A stretch of 64,000 nucleotides of DNA, taken from the NCBI GenBank assembly GCA_015179125.1, contig WHVA01000272.1, positions 84,770-148,769 on the forward strand, given 5' to 3'. The stretch comes from Gautieria morchelliformis (taxonomy: Eukaryota; Basidiomycota; Agaricomycetes; Gomphales; Gomphaceae). The translations under genes were made by a program, and so were the position numbers. The stretch's first letter is position 1; every line of letters begins with the position of its first letter. The notes below the pieces were generated by a model. That model saw nothing but the letters and a program-made list of their open reading frames with translations. It made no database searches and was not told where the DNA came from. Positions 31,766 through 41,181 of this stretch are shown here, piece after piece.

Positions 31766-32220
31766 TGTTACGATATGATCCTTCGTGAGGTAAGGTCTGA
31801 GGTTACAGAGTGAGGTTCAGATGGGGAGGTCGGAGTGGGACTTGGCTTCAGCTTATGTGCTGCGCCGGCCCTACGTACGAGTCCCAACTTTGGAGGTAAA
31901 CCAATAAGAAGCGAGGTTTGGCTAAAGAGGCGAGGTTTAGAAACTAGTTAAGGATCAAAGGGTATGATAGTTGATTTTCAGACTGAAGAGTAGGAATGCA
32001 TACAAGGGGTTTATATACAGGCGAGAGTAATGGTCAGGGGCGAGCATATACGGAGGAATCAGGGCGAGGTCAATATACTGATGATGCGTGATGGAACGGG
32101 ATAGGTAACTAAGGGGACTCGGGAATGGGATCAAGCTTGGATATGAGCTCAGGCTCGGGCTTAGAATCACAGTACTCAGGCACGAGTATCACAAGGCTCA
32201 GGCTCGGAAAGGTCCTTACA
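31766..32220 (-). repeat. Solo LTR, family E, TSD CCTCT
   Basis: 455 bp from TGTTACG to CCTTACA, flanked by CCTCT at 31761-31765 and 32221-32225. A TATATAAAC box read on the minus strand (32009-32017) suggests minus-strand sense. The empty site lies in 12745-13345. Confidence 0.92.
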
Positions 32221-32455
32221 CCTCTACACTCTATCATTGTACATCTAACAAGCTTCATATATACTTTTAACATATAGTAATCCAAATCCTATCTGAAATT
32301 GCTCTGTTATCTCAGTACACATTATGTTTCAGCACATACAAACATATTTTTAAAATATCAGAACATTCAAAAAATTTTAGGATATCCACAATATACAAAT
32401 TTCTCAAAATGATGGACTATGAATTGGGTTAGGGTTGATATTTTAAAAGATATAT

Positions 32456-33300
32456 AATTGTCTATTGCAACTACCAACACAGCAACTGGTCTGACCTTCT
32501 TCTGCTTGCAGAATTTGCCTAGGACAATGCACCCTCTGCCACTACTGGAATTTTGCCTTTCTACGCCAACAAAGGCTATCACATGAATCTTGCCACCCAC
32601 CCTGAACACAACCTTGCCTCTGCCAGAGCCCAAGACTTTGTTGTGGAACTTGAGGACCTTCACCAACACCTCCAAGAGAACATTTCTGCTGCCCAAAAGA
32701 GATACCAAACTTCTGCCAATTGGAAATGTCTTCCGCAACTGGCATTCAAAATAGGCAATAAAGTCTTTGTCAAAGCTGAAAACTTCCACACCACCTGCCC
32801 TTCGAAGAAGCTCTCTGAAAAATACCTTGGCCCTTATGAGATCATCGCTAAGGCCGGCAGTCAATCTTTCACCATCAGACTTCCTGACAATATGCACGCA
32901 GTACATCTGGTATTCCATGTCTCTATGCTTGAGCCATCAGTTCTGAACACCATTCAGAATCATGAACAACCTCTGTCATCATCGATGGAGAACTGGAATA
33001 CGAAATCTCGGAAATATTCAACTCCAAGCTCAACAAGCATTACCCATGGGTGGGCATGGAGAGGATGTGATGATTTTTTTTTTTCAATCCCAAGTCAAAT
33101 GTTGTGATGGGATCAGAGCCACGACCCACCCAGTGGATGCATGCTGTCCAACTCCAGTACCTAGTCAAGTGAGCAGGCTACGAAAACACTGACAAAGAGA
33201 CCCTGGATTTCCACCAAGGCACTCAACCATGCCTCTGAACTCATCTCTGATTTCCACAAGGCATATCCCACCAAGCCTGGACCCCTTCCCATGCAATAAG
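32456..33300 (+). pseudogene. pol: Integrase C-terminus and chromodomain of a chromovirus
   Basis: Translation gives the end of the integrase core (LAEFA-stop-DNAPSATTG, NKGYHMNLATHPEH), then a helical linker, a GPY/F module (KKLSEKYLGPYEIIAKAGSQSF, VFHVSMLEP), and chromodomain pieces in changing frames (ELEYEISEIFNSK; LQYLVKWAGYENTDKETLD; ASELISDFHKAYP). A T-rich tract near 33070 and frameshifts break it. The AT-rich repeat replaces everything upstream. Confidence 0.82.
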
Positions 33301-34372
33301 TCATTTCCGACACCTTTTCCCATGCTTGTGTCCTTTTGTTCCATTCCTTGTTCCATTCCACTGCTTCTCCATAAGCACCCTCATGATCCCCGTCCTCATT
33401 CTTTTCCCAATCAGTTCCCTCCCCCCTGGACTTGGCTCCGCTCACGCCTTCGAGCCAGTCCGCGTACGCCGTGAGGAACCATGTCCTTCCCGCCGAGCAC
33501 CCTCTGCCATCGAGGTAGTTCTCCCCCTCGAGGTAGGTCGTCCCCTCGAGCCAGTCCGCGTACTCGGCGAGCTGCGCGTGTTGCTGGGTTACGTTCTGGA
33601 TGGACAGGATCGTGAGGGGGTCGGGTGAGTGGGGTGAGGCTTGACTCGGTCTCAAACGGCTGCTAGCTTCGGCGCGAGAGTTAGGACCAGAGCCAGAGCA
33701 ACTGGAGGCGTGAGAGCCAGGAAGTAAGGGAGGATAGTGGAGCCTCGAGCAGCAACACAATGTGCGCCAGCGCGTTCACGTGGGCGACAGGCGTGGGGCG
33801 GTGCCAGGGTGCGCTCTCCCTGCGCTGCTGCCGCTCCCGTCTCCTGCGTTCACTTGCATGCACATGGGGGGAGTCATGAGATTCTGAGTTATTGCCACAG
33901 CGCACGGCTCGGGAAGTCGGGAAGCCAGAGCACACAGAGCGGCTTGGGGAGTCGGACACACGAGCACGGTAGAAAAACGGCAGCACCGCTATGAGCCAAT
34001 GTGTGAGAAGTCGGGGGCAGGGTGTCAAACAGGTGGGCCATAGACACGATAAAGACCATGAAGATGGAGCAAGAGACGGAGGGGGAGACGTAGACTTGGA
34101 CCATGTGGAAGGGAACGGAGCAGGATCAGGAGAAGGGAAGGGAGCATGCGCGGAGGAAGGAGCAGAAGCAGAAGTAGACGGATAAGATGATGGAGCAGAC
34201 GAGGAAGGCGCAGAGTTATATGCAGGAGCAGAAGACGGAACGCAAGTGGACGACCAGGATGAAGGGACAGACGCAGTTGAGGACGTAGCAGGGCGAGCGG
34301 AGCGGATGGAAACGGAGGCACGGGAGTCGGACCAGACGCAGATGAACAAGTGAGGTGGGGAGCATATTTATA
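33301..34372 (-). other. Low-complexity ORFs behind a TATA box; unrecognised
   Basis: A TATAAATA box on the minus strand (34365-34372) precedes two overlapping open frames (34349 to 33681 and 33760 to 33161). The first translates to a Ser/Pro/Ala-rich protein, the second contains repeated ADWLEG and YLEG peptides. No domain is recognised. It could be the leader and Gag region of another element or a host gene 5' end. Confidence 0.25.
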
Positions 34373-34703
34373 TGAAGACTAGACCTTCTCCCACTTGCAT
34401 GCTCTCGTGCCTCCTAGGTCAAGTCCTTCAATCGCAGCAGAGTGTGACTGCGCCACATACGCTGAATCAAACAAGGGGACCGGTATATTGTACAGATCAA
34501 AGCTACGGTAACAGGAAATCAAGCAAATATTGGCCTCCACCGCACTTAATATGAATGGGAATTATACCTTCTTGGCAATCGTGGCGAAGGTAGTGCCTTG
34601 GAACCTTCAATGCACTGTGAGAACCAATACAAACAAGAAATGATTAGGACATACCCAAGATAGGCCCTTCCCGGATCATTGAAGGTTCTACAGCAAATGC
34701 CAG

Positions 34704-35209
34704 TCAATTAGGCTGCTGTGCCGGGTAAGAAAGGACATACATATAACCACGGTTACCCGCCACGTCAAGTTTCGCTTTGAAGTAGTCAAAGAACGCGGCG
34801 CTATATTTCTCATTTACATCAGGGTTAATGTTGTCGAGTAATGTCTTCACGGTACAAAGTATAATCGGAACGTCATCAAGAAATTGCACTTGACTCACAA
34901 TCACCAATAGAAAGGCAGGCTCAAAAGTCCCCGCAAAGGAGAGCGCCTCATCGTGGTTATAGTTGATGGAGATGTACCCCTCAGGCCTTCCCAATACTAG
35001 ATCGTCCGTCCCTTTGAATCACGGTAGGTCTGTCTGCAACCAGAATGACCCACCTTCCGCTCCAAACTAGGACCAAACATCATGCGTCAGGATTATTAGC
35101 AACATCTAGCAGACGCTATGCCAAGCTGACACAGTACCTTAGAAAAGTCTAGAACGAAGTCTTGCACGCTTTGTACTTTGACGTTAGTTGTAAGCACGAG
35201 GACTGGCAT
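34704..35209 (-). CDS. MIF/D-dopachrome tautomerase-like protein, four exons
   Basis: The best host gene here. Exons on the minus strand are 35209-35138, 35066-35054, 35011-34899 and 34844-34704, giving 112 residues, close to the ~115 usual for macrophage migration inhibitory factor (MIF) homologues. Introns are 71, 42 and 54 nt, each GT...AG. The protein starts MPVLVLTTNVK, so the N-terminal catalytic proline is present. RPEGYISIN, FAGTFEPA, INPDVNEKYS and NRGYMYV match MIF landmarks. The family is a trimeric cytosolic tautomerase fold; the physiological role in fungi is open. The second intron is short and its acceptor is less certain. It is the only apparently complete non-transposon gene in the window. 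Confidence 0.82.
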
Positions 35210-36888
35210 ATTCAAGTTGGGCGGTTCTGGTCAGAGGTGTGAATTCTGTCTATAAATATGGTTGCGGAGCCTGAATGACCGGCCTGGCCTTTCAATTGCT
35301 TCTACGTTTCCCTGGTTGTAAACACGAGGATTTAGCTTTGCTGCCTGCAAGCGAAGCCGCAGGCCGCTGCGTCCAACAGAGCGCCGCTGGGCAGACCACA
35401 ACCTTTGCACCTACTAACCGCGGGCAGCCGTCTCCTAAGATTGGGCTTCCTGCCAGGTAGGGAAGAGGGTTGCTAGGGGAACGGGTGTGTGGCCGTTTCG
35501 AGCCGACGAAAGCTCTCATCAGGGGGATACCGCTACCACTACCGCTCGCCTTTCCAGCCCTGTTTAGGAGTCGCTGCTTCTGAGCCTTGGCTAGTGGGAC
35601 TTAGCTTGGTTCCTTGAAGGTAAATTCCGGAATTACTTAGCGACTATGCCAGGCGGTACCTTGCTCCCAGCCCAAGTCACCTACACATAATGATGGGCAT
35701 GGCCTGGCTTGGCCTGAAAGCCGTGGCTTTGGCCTGGCTCGCACTGGCGTTGGCTTGCGTAAGGCAAAGAAAAATAATAAGTATTGAATTTTTGAACTCA
35801 CCGCTGCTGCTGCAATGGATTATGGACCTGCATGCGCATGCCTGCTGATAAATTTTGTGTTCATTTAGGCGATCGCACATATTTCCAAATGGAGCAGGTC
35901 ATACTAAGTTTGGGCGCAGCCTATCACACTCAACCTTGATCGAGACAGAATGCCTGGGGCGAACAGATGTTGGTCCTAAATAATAAGCTTTATGATCAAG
36001 TGATTCAGGTATACGGTCGAGAAGAGATGATCAAGCTTAGCGGAGTTTGAGTCGAACTCGTTCCGAGTTGACTGCATCATGGCGAAAACACTGCGTCGCT
36101 TATTGACGCGACGTACAGGCCGTGAGAGGTATGTTCTCATCTCAGGCCCCAGCGATGATAATTCACTCACCAGTTAACCACGCCCCGTATCCATAGTGAT
36201 AGCTGTGAAAGATTAAGAGCAGCTGATGATGAATTAGATGTAGATTCAGACTTCGGTTTGAAGTTGAATCGAGTGGAGTCGTGAAAACAGATAGATAGAG
36301 TAAACACAAAGCGTGTATGCTCTTCAGTGACAACTACGCAGGTATATGCGTCGCAAGGTATCAAGTTACTTCAAGAATGTGAGTTCTAATTGACTAGAGA
36401 ATGTGGATACACATGTTGAACTATTTATCTATCTATGAGGTGTGCTGCGGCACGAAGAGCGGAGGGGGGACATGTGGATCGATTCAAGTGTCTGGACTCG
36501 GGGGTACGGTGGTCCGGAGGCAGCGGTGGCTGAGATGCTAGTCTATCGAATGGGGAGGGATGTAGGTAGTCATATATATCAGAAACATCGATTTAGGAAA
36601 GAAAGACATATGGAAGATATATGAAGATGCGGCTCAGCCTCTAGCTCCTCCGTGGATCAATGCGCCTCGGGCTCGGGCTTTGTCTCGAATCCGCGGGTAC
36701 TGGATCAAGGTTTGAGTTGGCAGGGCAATGGAAACATCGTGGTGTGTCATGCGGACGTGTGTGGGTTCTAGTGAGGAGCTGAGGATCAGTGGCACGGACG
36801 TGTCGCAGGTGGGAAGGATTGGATGGGGTAAAGTAAACTGATAGTAGTGTTTTGGAATAGGATTATGACAATAGCATCACGCTTTTCG
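35210..36888. other. No gene recognised (35.2-36.9 kb)
   Basis: Normal base composition, with no retrotransposon motif and only short ORFs (60-75 codons). A TATAAATA lies at ~35251. Together with the MIF-like gene this is the least transposon-like stretch in the window and may be original host intergenic DNA. Confidence 0.4.
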
Positions 36889-36891
36889 TGT

Positions 36892-37229
36892 CACTGCAGG
36901 CATATAAAAGTTTTTTTGTCTGAAAAACTGTTGAAAAACTGTAAAGATTTTCCAAATATTTTTAGTGTTTTTTATGTAAAAAAAAACTATAATCAAATTT
37001 TGTGTTTTTATTAGAATTTGTTGAGCAAGAAAATTGTAAAAAAATTCAAAGTTTTTTTCAGGTTTTTTTATGGGTTTCTTTGTGTTTTCACAAAGAAACT
37101 TATAAAACACAAGAAAATACAAAATTTTGTTCAAGTTTTTTTACATTAAAAACACTAAAAAAATTTGGAATATCATTACAGTTTTTTGAGCAGTTTTTCA
37201 GACCAGAAAATCTTCATATGCCTCCAGTG
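36892..37229. mobile_element. Palindromic CACTG MITE, copy 3 (TSD TGT)
   Basis: 338 bp, CACTGCAGGCATATAAA to ATATGCCTCCAGTG, flanked by TGT at 36889-36891 and 37230-37232. Both arms pair around GTTTCTTTGTG / CACAAAGAAAC. It is slightly shorter than copy 1 by deletions in the right arm. Confidence 0.88.
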
Positions 37230-37439
37230 TGTGGTACCATAAAGGGACACAATGATGATCACTGCCGGCCAATAATTTCCCTTCCAAAAGCTGTGCTCTG
37301 GACCAATTTGACCACCTAGTGCCTACACTCTGGGGTGTCAGTCCTTCCATGCATCTAGGTTATGTTCAGTCGGGAGCAATACATATCGTCGACAACCTTG
37401 CACTGAAGTTTGTTGTCGGAAAACTCTTTATTTCAATAT

Positions 37440-37924
37440 CAGGCGATATGTGGACCTGAGTAATTGTTGGGCTTAATGGCTGAAGTTTGGCTGAATTTGG
37501 ATAGGAATGTGGTGGCGGTCTGGTGGTCTTGCAATTGTTCCGCTACTTCTTCCGTTTGAAGCTCTAAGTAGAATGTGCTGCTTGGGAGCCTCTGTACGCC
37601 AACTACCCTTGGATTCTCCTGGTCATCGTCCTCTCATTCCATTTCTCCGATGGCCTGATTGGCCTTGTTAAGAATGTCTGGTTTGGACAGTCTCGCAATC
37701 TGGTTGTCCATGACTTCTGGTGCTCTATCAGTCATTATCTGCCACGCACGGAGGTCGCACCTGGCCAAGGTACTGGCCTGGAGGCTGACCGGCTTCACCG
37801 CACATGCTGCCAGAGCCGCTGCGTAGGTCAGGTATCTTGTCGGTTTATTCGATGGTGTCCGCTTCCCATCTTGCATTGTTTGGGAGGGTACCTGTGTTGC
37901 GACTGCCTCTAGGAGAGTGATCAT
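37440..37924 (-). pseudogene. LINE ORF1 fragment (Tad/Deceiver-like)
   Basis: The minus-strand frame from 37924 reads LARCDLRAWQIMTDRAPEV, LSKPDILNKANQAIGEME, a stop (TGA near 37636), then NPRVVGVQRLPSSTFYLELQ and TSAIKPNNYSG. This order matches ORF1 of fungal LINEs (the section before the zinc knuckles). No endonuclease or RT follows, and an AT-rich TIR element interrupts upstream. Confidence 0.65.
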
Positions 37925-37932
37925 ATCTTTCT

Positions 37933-38434
37933 AGGAGGTGTATGTATTTTCATTCTACTTTTAACTCATAATATAAAGAAAAGCTCATAATTGGGATATG
38001 AATAGAAAGTATATTTTACATTTTATAAAACAGAAATAAATAATTCTTCTTTTGTCCCTCCCCAAGCGGCGGCTCCGCCGATGAGAAATCTGTATATTTG
38101 CCTTTCTACCAACTTTTAATATAATCCATATTGGTATTACTATATAATTAGTACTATATCCTGCCATACATATCATATTATATATACATATATTCTATAT
38201 TCTATATCCTCCTTTTATCTATTCTAAGTGTCTATCAATCTTCAGTCTCTTACTATAATATTCTAATGTATCGTTTCAACCAAGATGAACATACTCATAC
38301 AGAAGTTTTATATGTATTAGTGTTGCTCTATAAATCTAATATAATAATATTCTTATATATTAGAAATAGTAGTTTTGAAATATATACTATGTAGGTTCTT
38401 ATCTCGTAGTACATAGACTTTATGAATAACCTCC
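37933..38434. mobile_element. AT-rich TIR element, copy (ii)
   Basis: About 500 bp, very AT-rich, with ends CTAGGAGGTGTATG and ATAACCTCCATAG in inverted orientation. It contains the conserved core AATAATTCTTCTTTTG-TCCCTCC followed by a GC-rich hairpin (GCGGCGGCTCCGCCG). No coding potential. Confidence 0.6.
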
Positions 38435-38985
38435 ATAGGTCGTGCGGGATCAACCCAGTAGACGAAGAGTCCGTGCAGGGTAGCTAATACCTTGCGAGCA
38501 TTCGATATAAGTAGTTTACATTCGCATGTATATTCTCCAGTTCAATTATCATACATCGTCCATCTTGTGCAAACTTGACCTCGCTGTGATCATCATCTCA
38601 AGCCCTCTCTTGGAGATTTCTATCTTCGACCAGCAGAGGACTTAGGCATCACTGGTGAGTTCTCATACTTCATCTTCGTTACCTTAGCCTTCGAACTATT
38701 TTCTGTGCTGTTGGCGAAGGGCTGCGAAGGAGCACCTTCGCCGGCGAAGGGATTGTCGCTACTTAGACAGCCCTTCCGTGACACCTTGCACGTTATATCG
38801 TCAAGTGCCACAGGCCATTTCGCTACGACTGTAGATAGGGCGAGCCCCGTTCGGGCAACCCTCTTATCTTGTGAACATTCATTGGTTCATGTATTCGCCA
38901 AATGGCATACTTATTCACACAAGCTATTCGGGCATTCACTGTGTTCACTAATACATGATACTAACGCCTCAAAACCAATCTTGAC
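38435..38985 (+). repeat. R3 repeat, second copy
   Basis: Matches 16390-17104 with internal deletion (the ATCACTGGTGAGTTCTCATAC stretch, CTTCGCCGGCGAAGG, and ...CCAATCTTGAC at the end). The next base starts a zinc-knuckle fragment. Confidence 0.75.
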
Positions 38986-40077
38986 AACCTCCTCCAGAGA
39001 GATCTGTATGAATTGCAGAAAACCTGGCCACACAAAAGCAAAGTGTTGGCACCCTGGAGGCGGCAATGAGGGTGGAGGCCCAGGTGCATGCACGAAGATG
39101 CTTCTTGGAGTGAAATGCTTCACCAAGCTAGACATGTGATAGGGCTTCAATAATGTGCAGATAAAGGATGGTGATGAGTGGAAGGCTGCATTCTACACCA
39201 ATCACAGCTCTTTGAATCCCTTGTCATATTCTTTGGGCTCACAAACAGCCCTGTGACATTCCAAACCATGATGAATGACATCTTCCAAGACCTTATCATA
39301 GAAGGGCATGCATGGATGTACCTGGATGATATCCTGATTTTCACCAACACCCTTGAGGAGCATCACCAGCTTCTGCAAATAGTCTTTGAGCACCTATGGC
39401 AGCACCAGCTCCATCTTCACCCTGAGAAATGCAAGTTTGAGTGAACAAAGATTGAGTACCTTGGGCTCATTGTGCCATATGGCAAGGTGGAGATGGACCC
39501 CATCAAGGTCACAGGTGTCATGGACTGGCCAACCCCAGCGAAGCGCAAGGAGGTGCAGGCCTTCCTAGGGCAGATGGTTGAAACTTTTTATTACATGTAG
39601 CTTCACCCATTTTATTCTCAGATTATAGAAAAGAAGAGGGTGAAATTATCTGGCAATTTTATTGTTGGGATATAAATAATTCTACTTTTGTCCCTCCCAA
39701 GCGGGGGCTCTGCTGCAAGAAGGCCTCTTCTTATTTTTACATGTCTTCTTATTTCTTTTATCAACTTTTAATATACTATAATTATAACTATTCATAATAA
39801 TACTCCTGCTCGTATCTGTTACAAATATCTATCCAAGTACTATTAATTTATATTGTAGTCTAATACTCTCATATGCATATATATATCCAAGATGTTTAAA
39901 TTTATACAAAATCTTCTAATAACATCTATTATTCTCCTTATAAATACTACTATATATTCCTACATGCTGTATCACATGACCTTTTTGATTAACCTCCTAG
40001 GGTTTGCCGACTTCTATTGCGGGTTTGTCAAGGGCTTCTCACATCATGCAGAACCTGTTTGAGCTCACCAAGAAGGA
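38986..40077 (+). pseudogene. Zinc-knuckle fragment fused to a B-type RT, split by insertion
   Basis: A copia-style CCHC knuckle (CMNCRKPGHTKAKCWH, 39010-39060) runs in the same frame into the gypsy RT motif KCFTKLDM at ~39115, where TGA-TAG stop it. RT then continues (LTNSPVTFQTMMNDIF; YLDDILIF near 39322; TKIEYLGLIV). At 39570 a 430-bp AT-rich element interrupts inside the AFLGFA codons; the reading resumes at 40001 (FADFYCGFVKGFSHH) and ends at an LTR fragment. Family B coding relative to B1. Confidence 0.8.
39571..40000. mobile_element. AT-rich TIR element, copy (iii), in an RT gene
   Basis: The target reads CCTTCCTAGGGTTTG in intact B-type RT. After insertion TCCTAGGG is found at both borders, an 8-bp duplication centred on palindromic CCTAGG. 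The right end TGATTAACCTCCT is the inverted form of the start of copy (i). The core AATAATTCTACTTTTG-TCCCTCC is shared. The left end is degenerate. Confidence 0.65.
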
Positions 40078-40187
40078 TGTTATAAGGAGAACCTAGGCAG
40101 ACACTCTACACTCAAGCAGAGAACTGGCGAAGGGGGATCCAAAGTAAGATAGGGGACTATATACATGACACAGACATACCTGGTGAA
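40078..40187 (-). repeat. LTR fragment, B-like
   Basis: The reverse complement ends CCTAGGTTCTCCTTATAACA and contains GGATCCCCCTTCGCCAG, as in the B1 LTRs. Only the last ~110 bp are present. Confidence 0.75.
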
Positions 40188-41181
40188 GGGGGAGTCGGAA
40201 GTTGGGTCAGAAGGTGGAAGGCGGAGAGACAGAGTGTAAGGGCAACCCTGGCTGGTTGTGGAGATCACACTACCACACAACTGACAAGGTGAACTCCAAA
40301 GTATGTATAAATGAACAGAGTATACAAGAGAGGGGATTCTCACCTGACAAGGGGAAATCCAAAGAGAAAAGTCTAAGGACCCCCAAAGTCAGCGAGCCCG
40401 TATTATACTACGCTGCACAGCCAGGGACAACACTTGGCACTCGCCATCAACCCTGCATCCCCCTGACCTCCCTGACCCTTGATCGACCCTTGATGCCACC
40501 TATTACGCGAGTCGCTTGATTTCCGACACTGTTCCAAGAGCAGAAGTTGGAAATTGGAGTGGAACTGGCCAAGCAAACAGAACTGGTGGAAGTTCTCCCA
40601 GAAGCAGAATCATTTCCAAAAGCGGAGGCAGAGATGGAATCGGAACCGGAAGCGGAGTCGGAAATGGAGTCGGAACTGGAAATGGAAAACAGAGTGTCCC
40701 CTGACACAGAGGTCTTGCAAAACTCGCTGTGCTAAGAACAGGAGATAGAGCAAAGGAAATCACGTATCGAAGGTGATTATCTGATTGCAGAATAGCAAGC
40801 ATACATGAGGGGCTTTTATAAAAAGAGCTGAGACAACATGTAATAGGGTAGTACTAAGCAAATTCCAGAGGAAGTGGAAAGTTGGATAGACATACGGGGT
40901 AAGTAACTAATTGGGAACAAAGGACTACAAGGGGGTGCAGGGTAGGGTAAAGAACAATGGCAAAAGAACAAGGGGTTGGAAAGTATATCTGACATAATGG
41001 AACAACAAGACTCCAAAGGGGGCTGGACATATGGTCTTGCTGTACTGCGAGGCGAGTCTGGTGGGTCCAAGTAATAGAGTCGAAAGAACAAAGGATATAA
41101 CAAGGGGTGGGAATGTTGGAATTATCAGGGTCGGAATGTGAGCAGAACTGAGTGTCGGAAGTCGGAAATTCATGGTCGTAA
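40188..41181 (-). repeat. Family D LTR, truncated, with a nested solo LTR
   Basis: 40188-40234 and 40707-41181 together match 30990-31500 (family D). The 3' ~140 bp of the LTR are missing at the left. The right end is GGTCGTAACA. A family C solo LTR splits it. Confidence 0.85.
40235..40706 (-). repeat. Solo LTR, family C, TSD CAGAG
   Basis: 472 bp, on plus from TGTAAGGGCAACCC to CCCCTGACA, flanked by CAGAG (40230-40234 and 40707-40711). Homologous to 47067-47559. Inserted in a family D LTR. Confidence 0.92.

Larger units (their letters stand above)
30735..32455 (+). repeat. AT-rich dispersed repeat, copy split by two solo LTRs
   Basis: Segments 30735-30847, 31501-31765 and 32221-32455 together match 12745-13345 in reverse complement. 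The two interruptions are solo LTRs with perfect TSDs. The right end joins an integrase fragment at ~32456. Confidence 0.8.

Noticed and set aside
33681-34349. 222-codon Ser/Pro-rich minus ORF as a secreted or surface protein
   Set aside because: Low complexity, no signal peptide, and several other frames are open as well; kept only as an unrecognised region.
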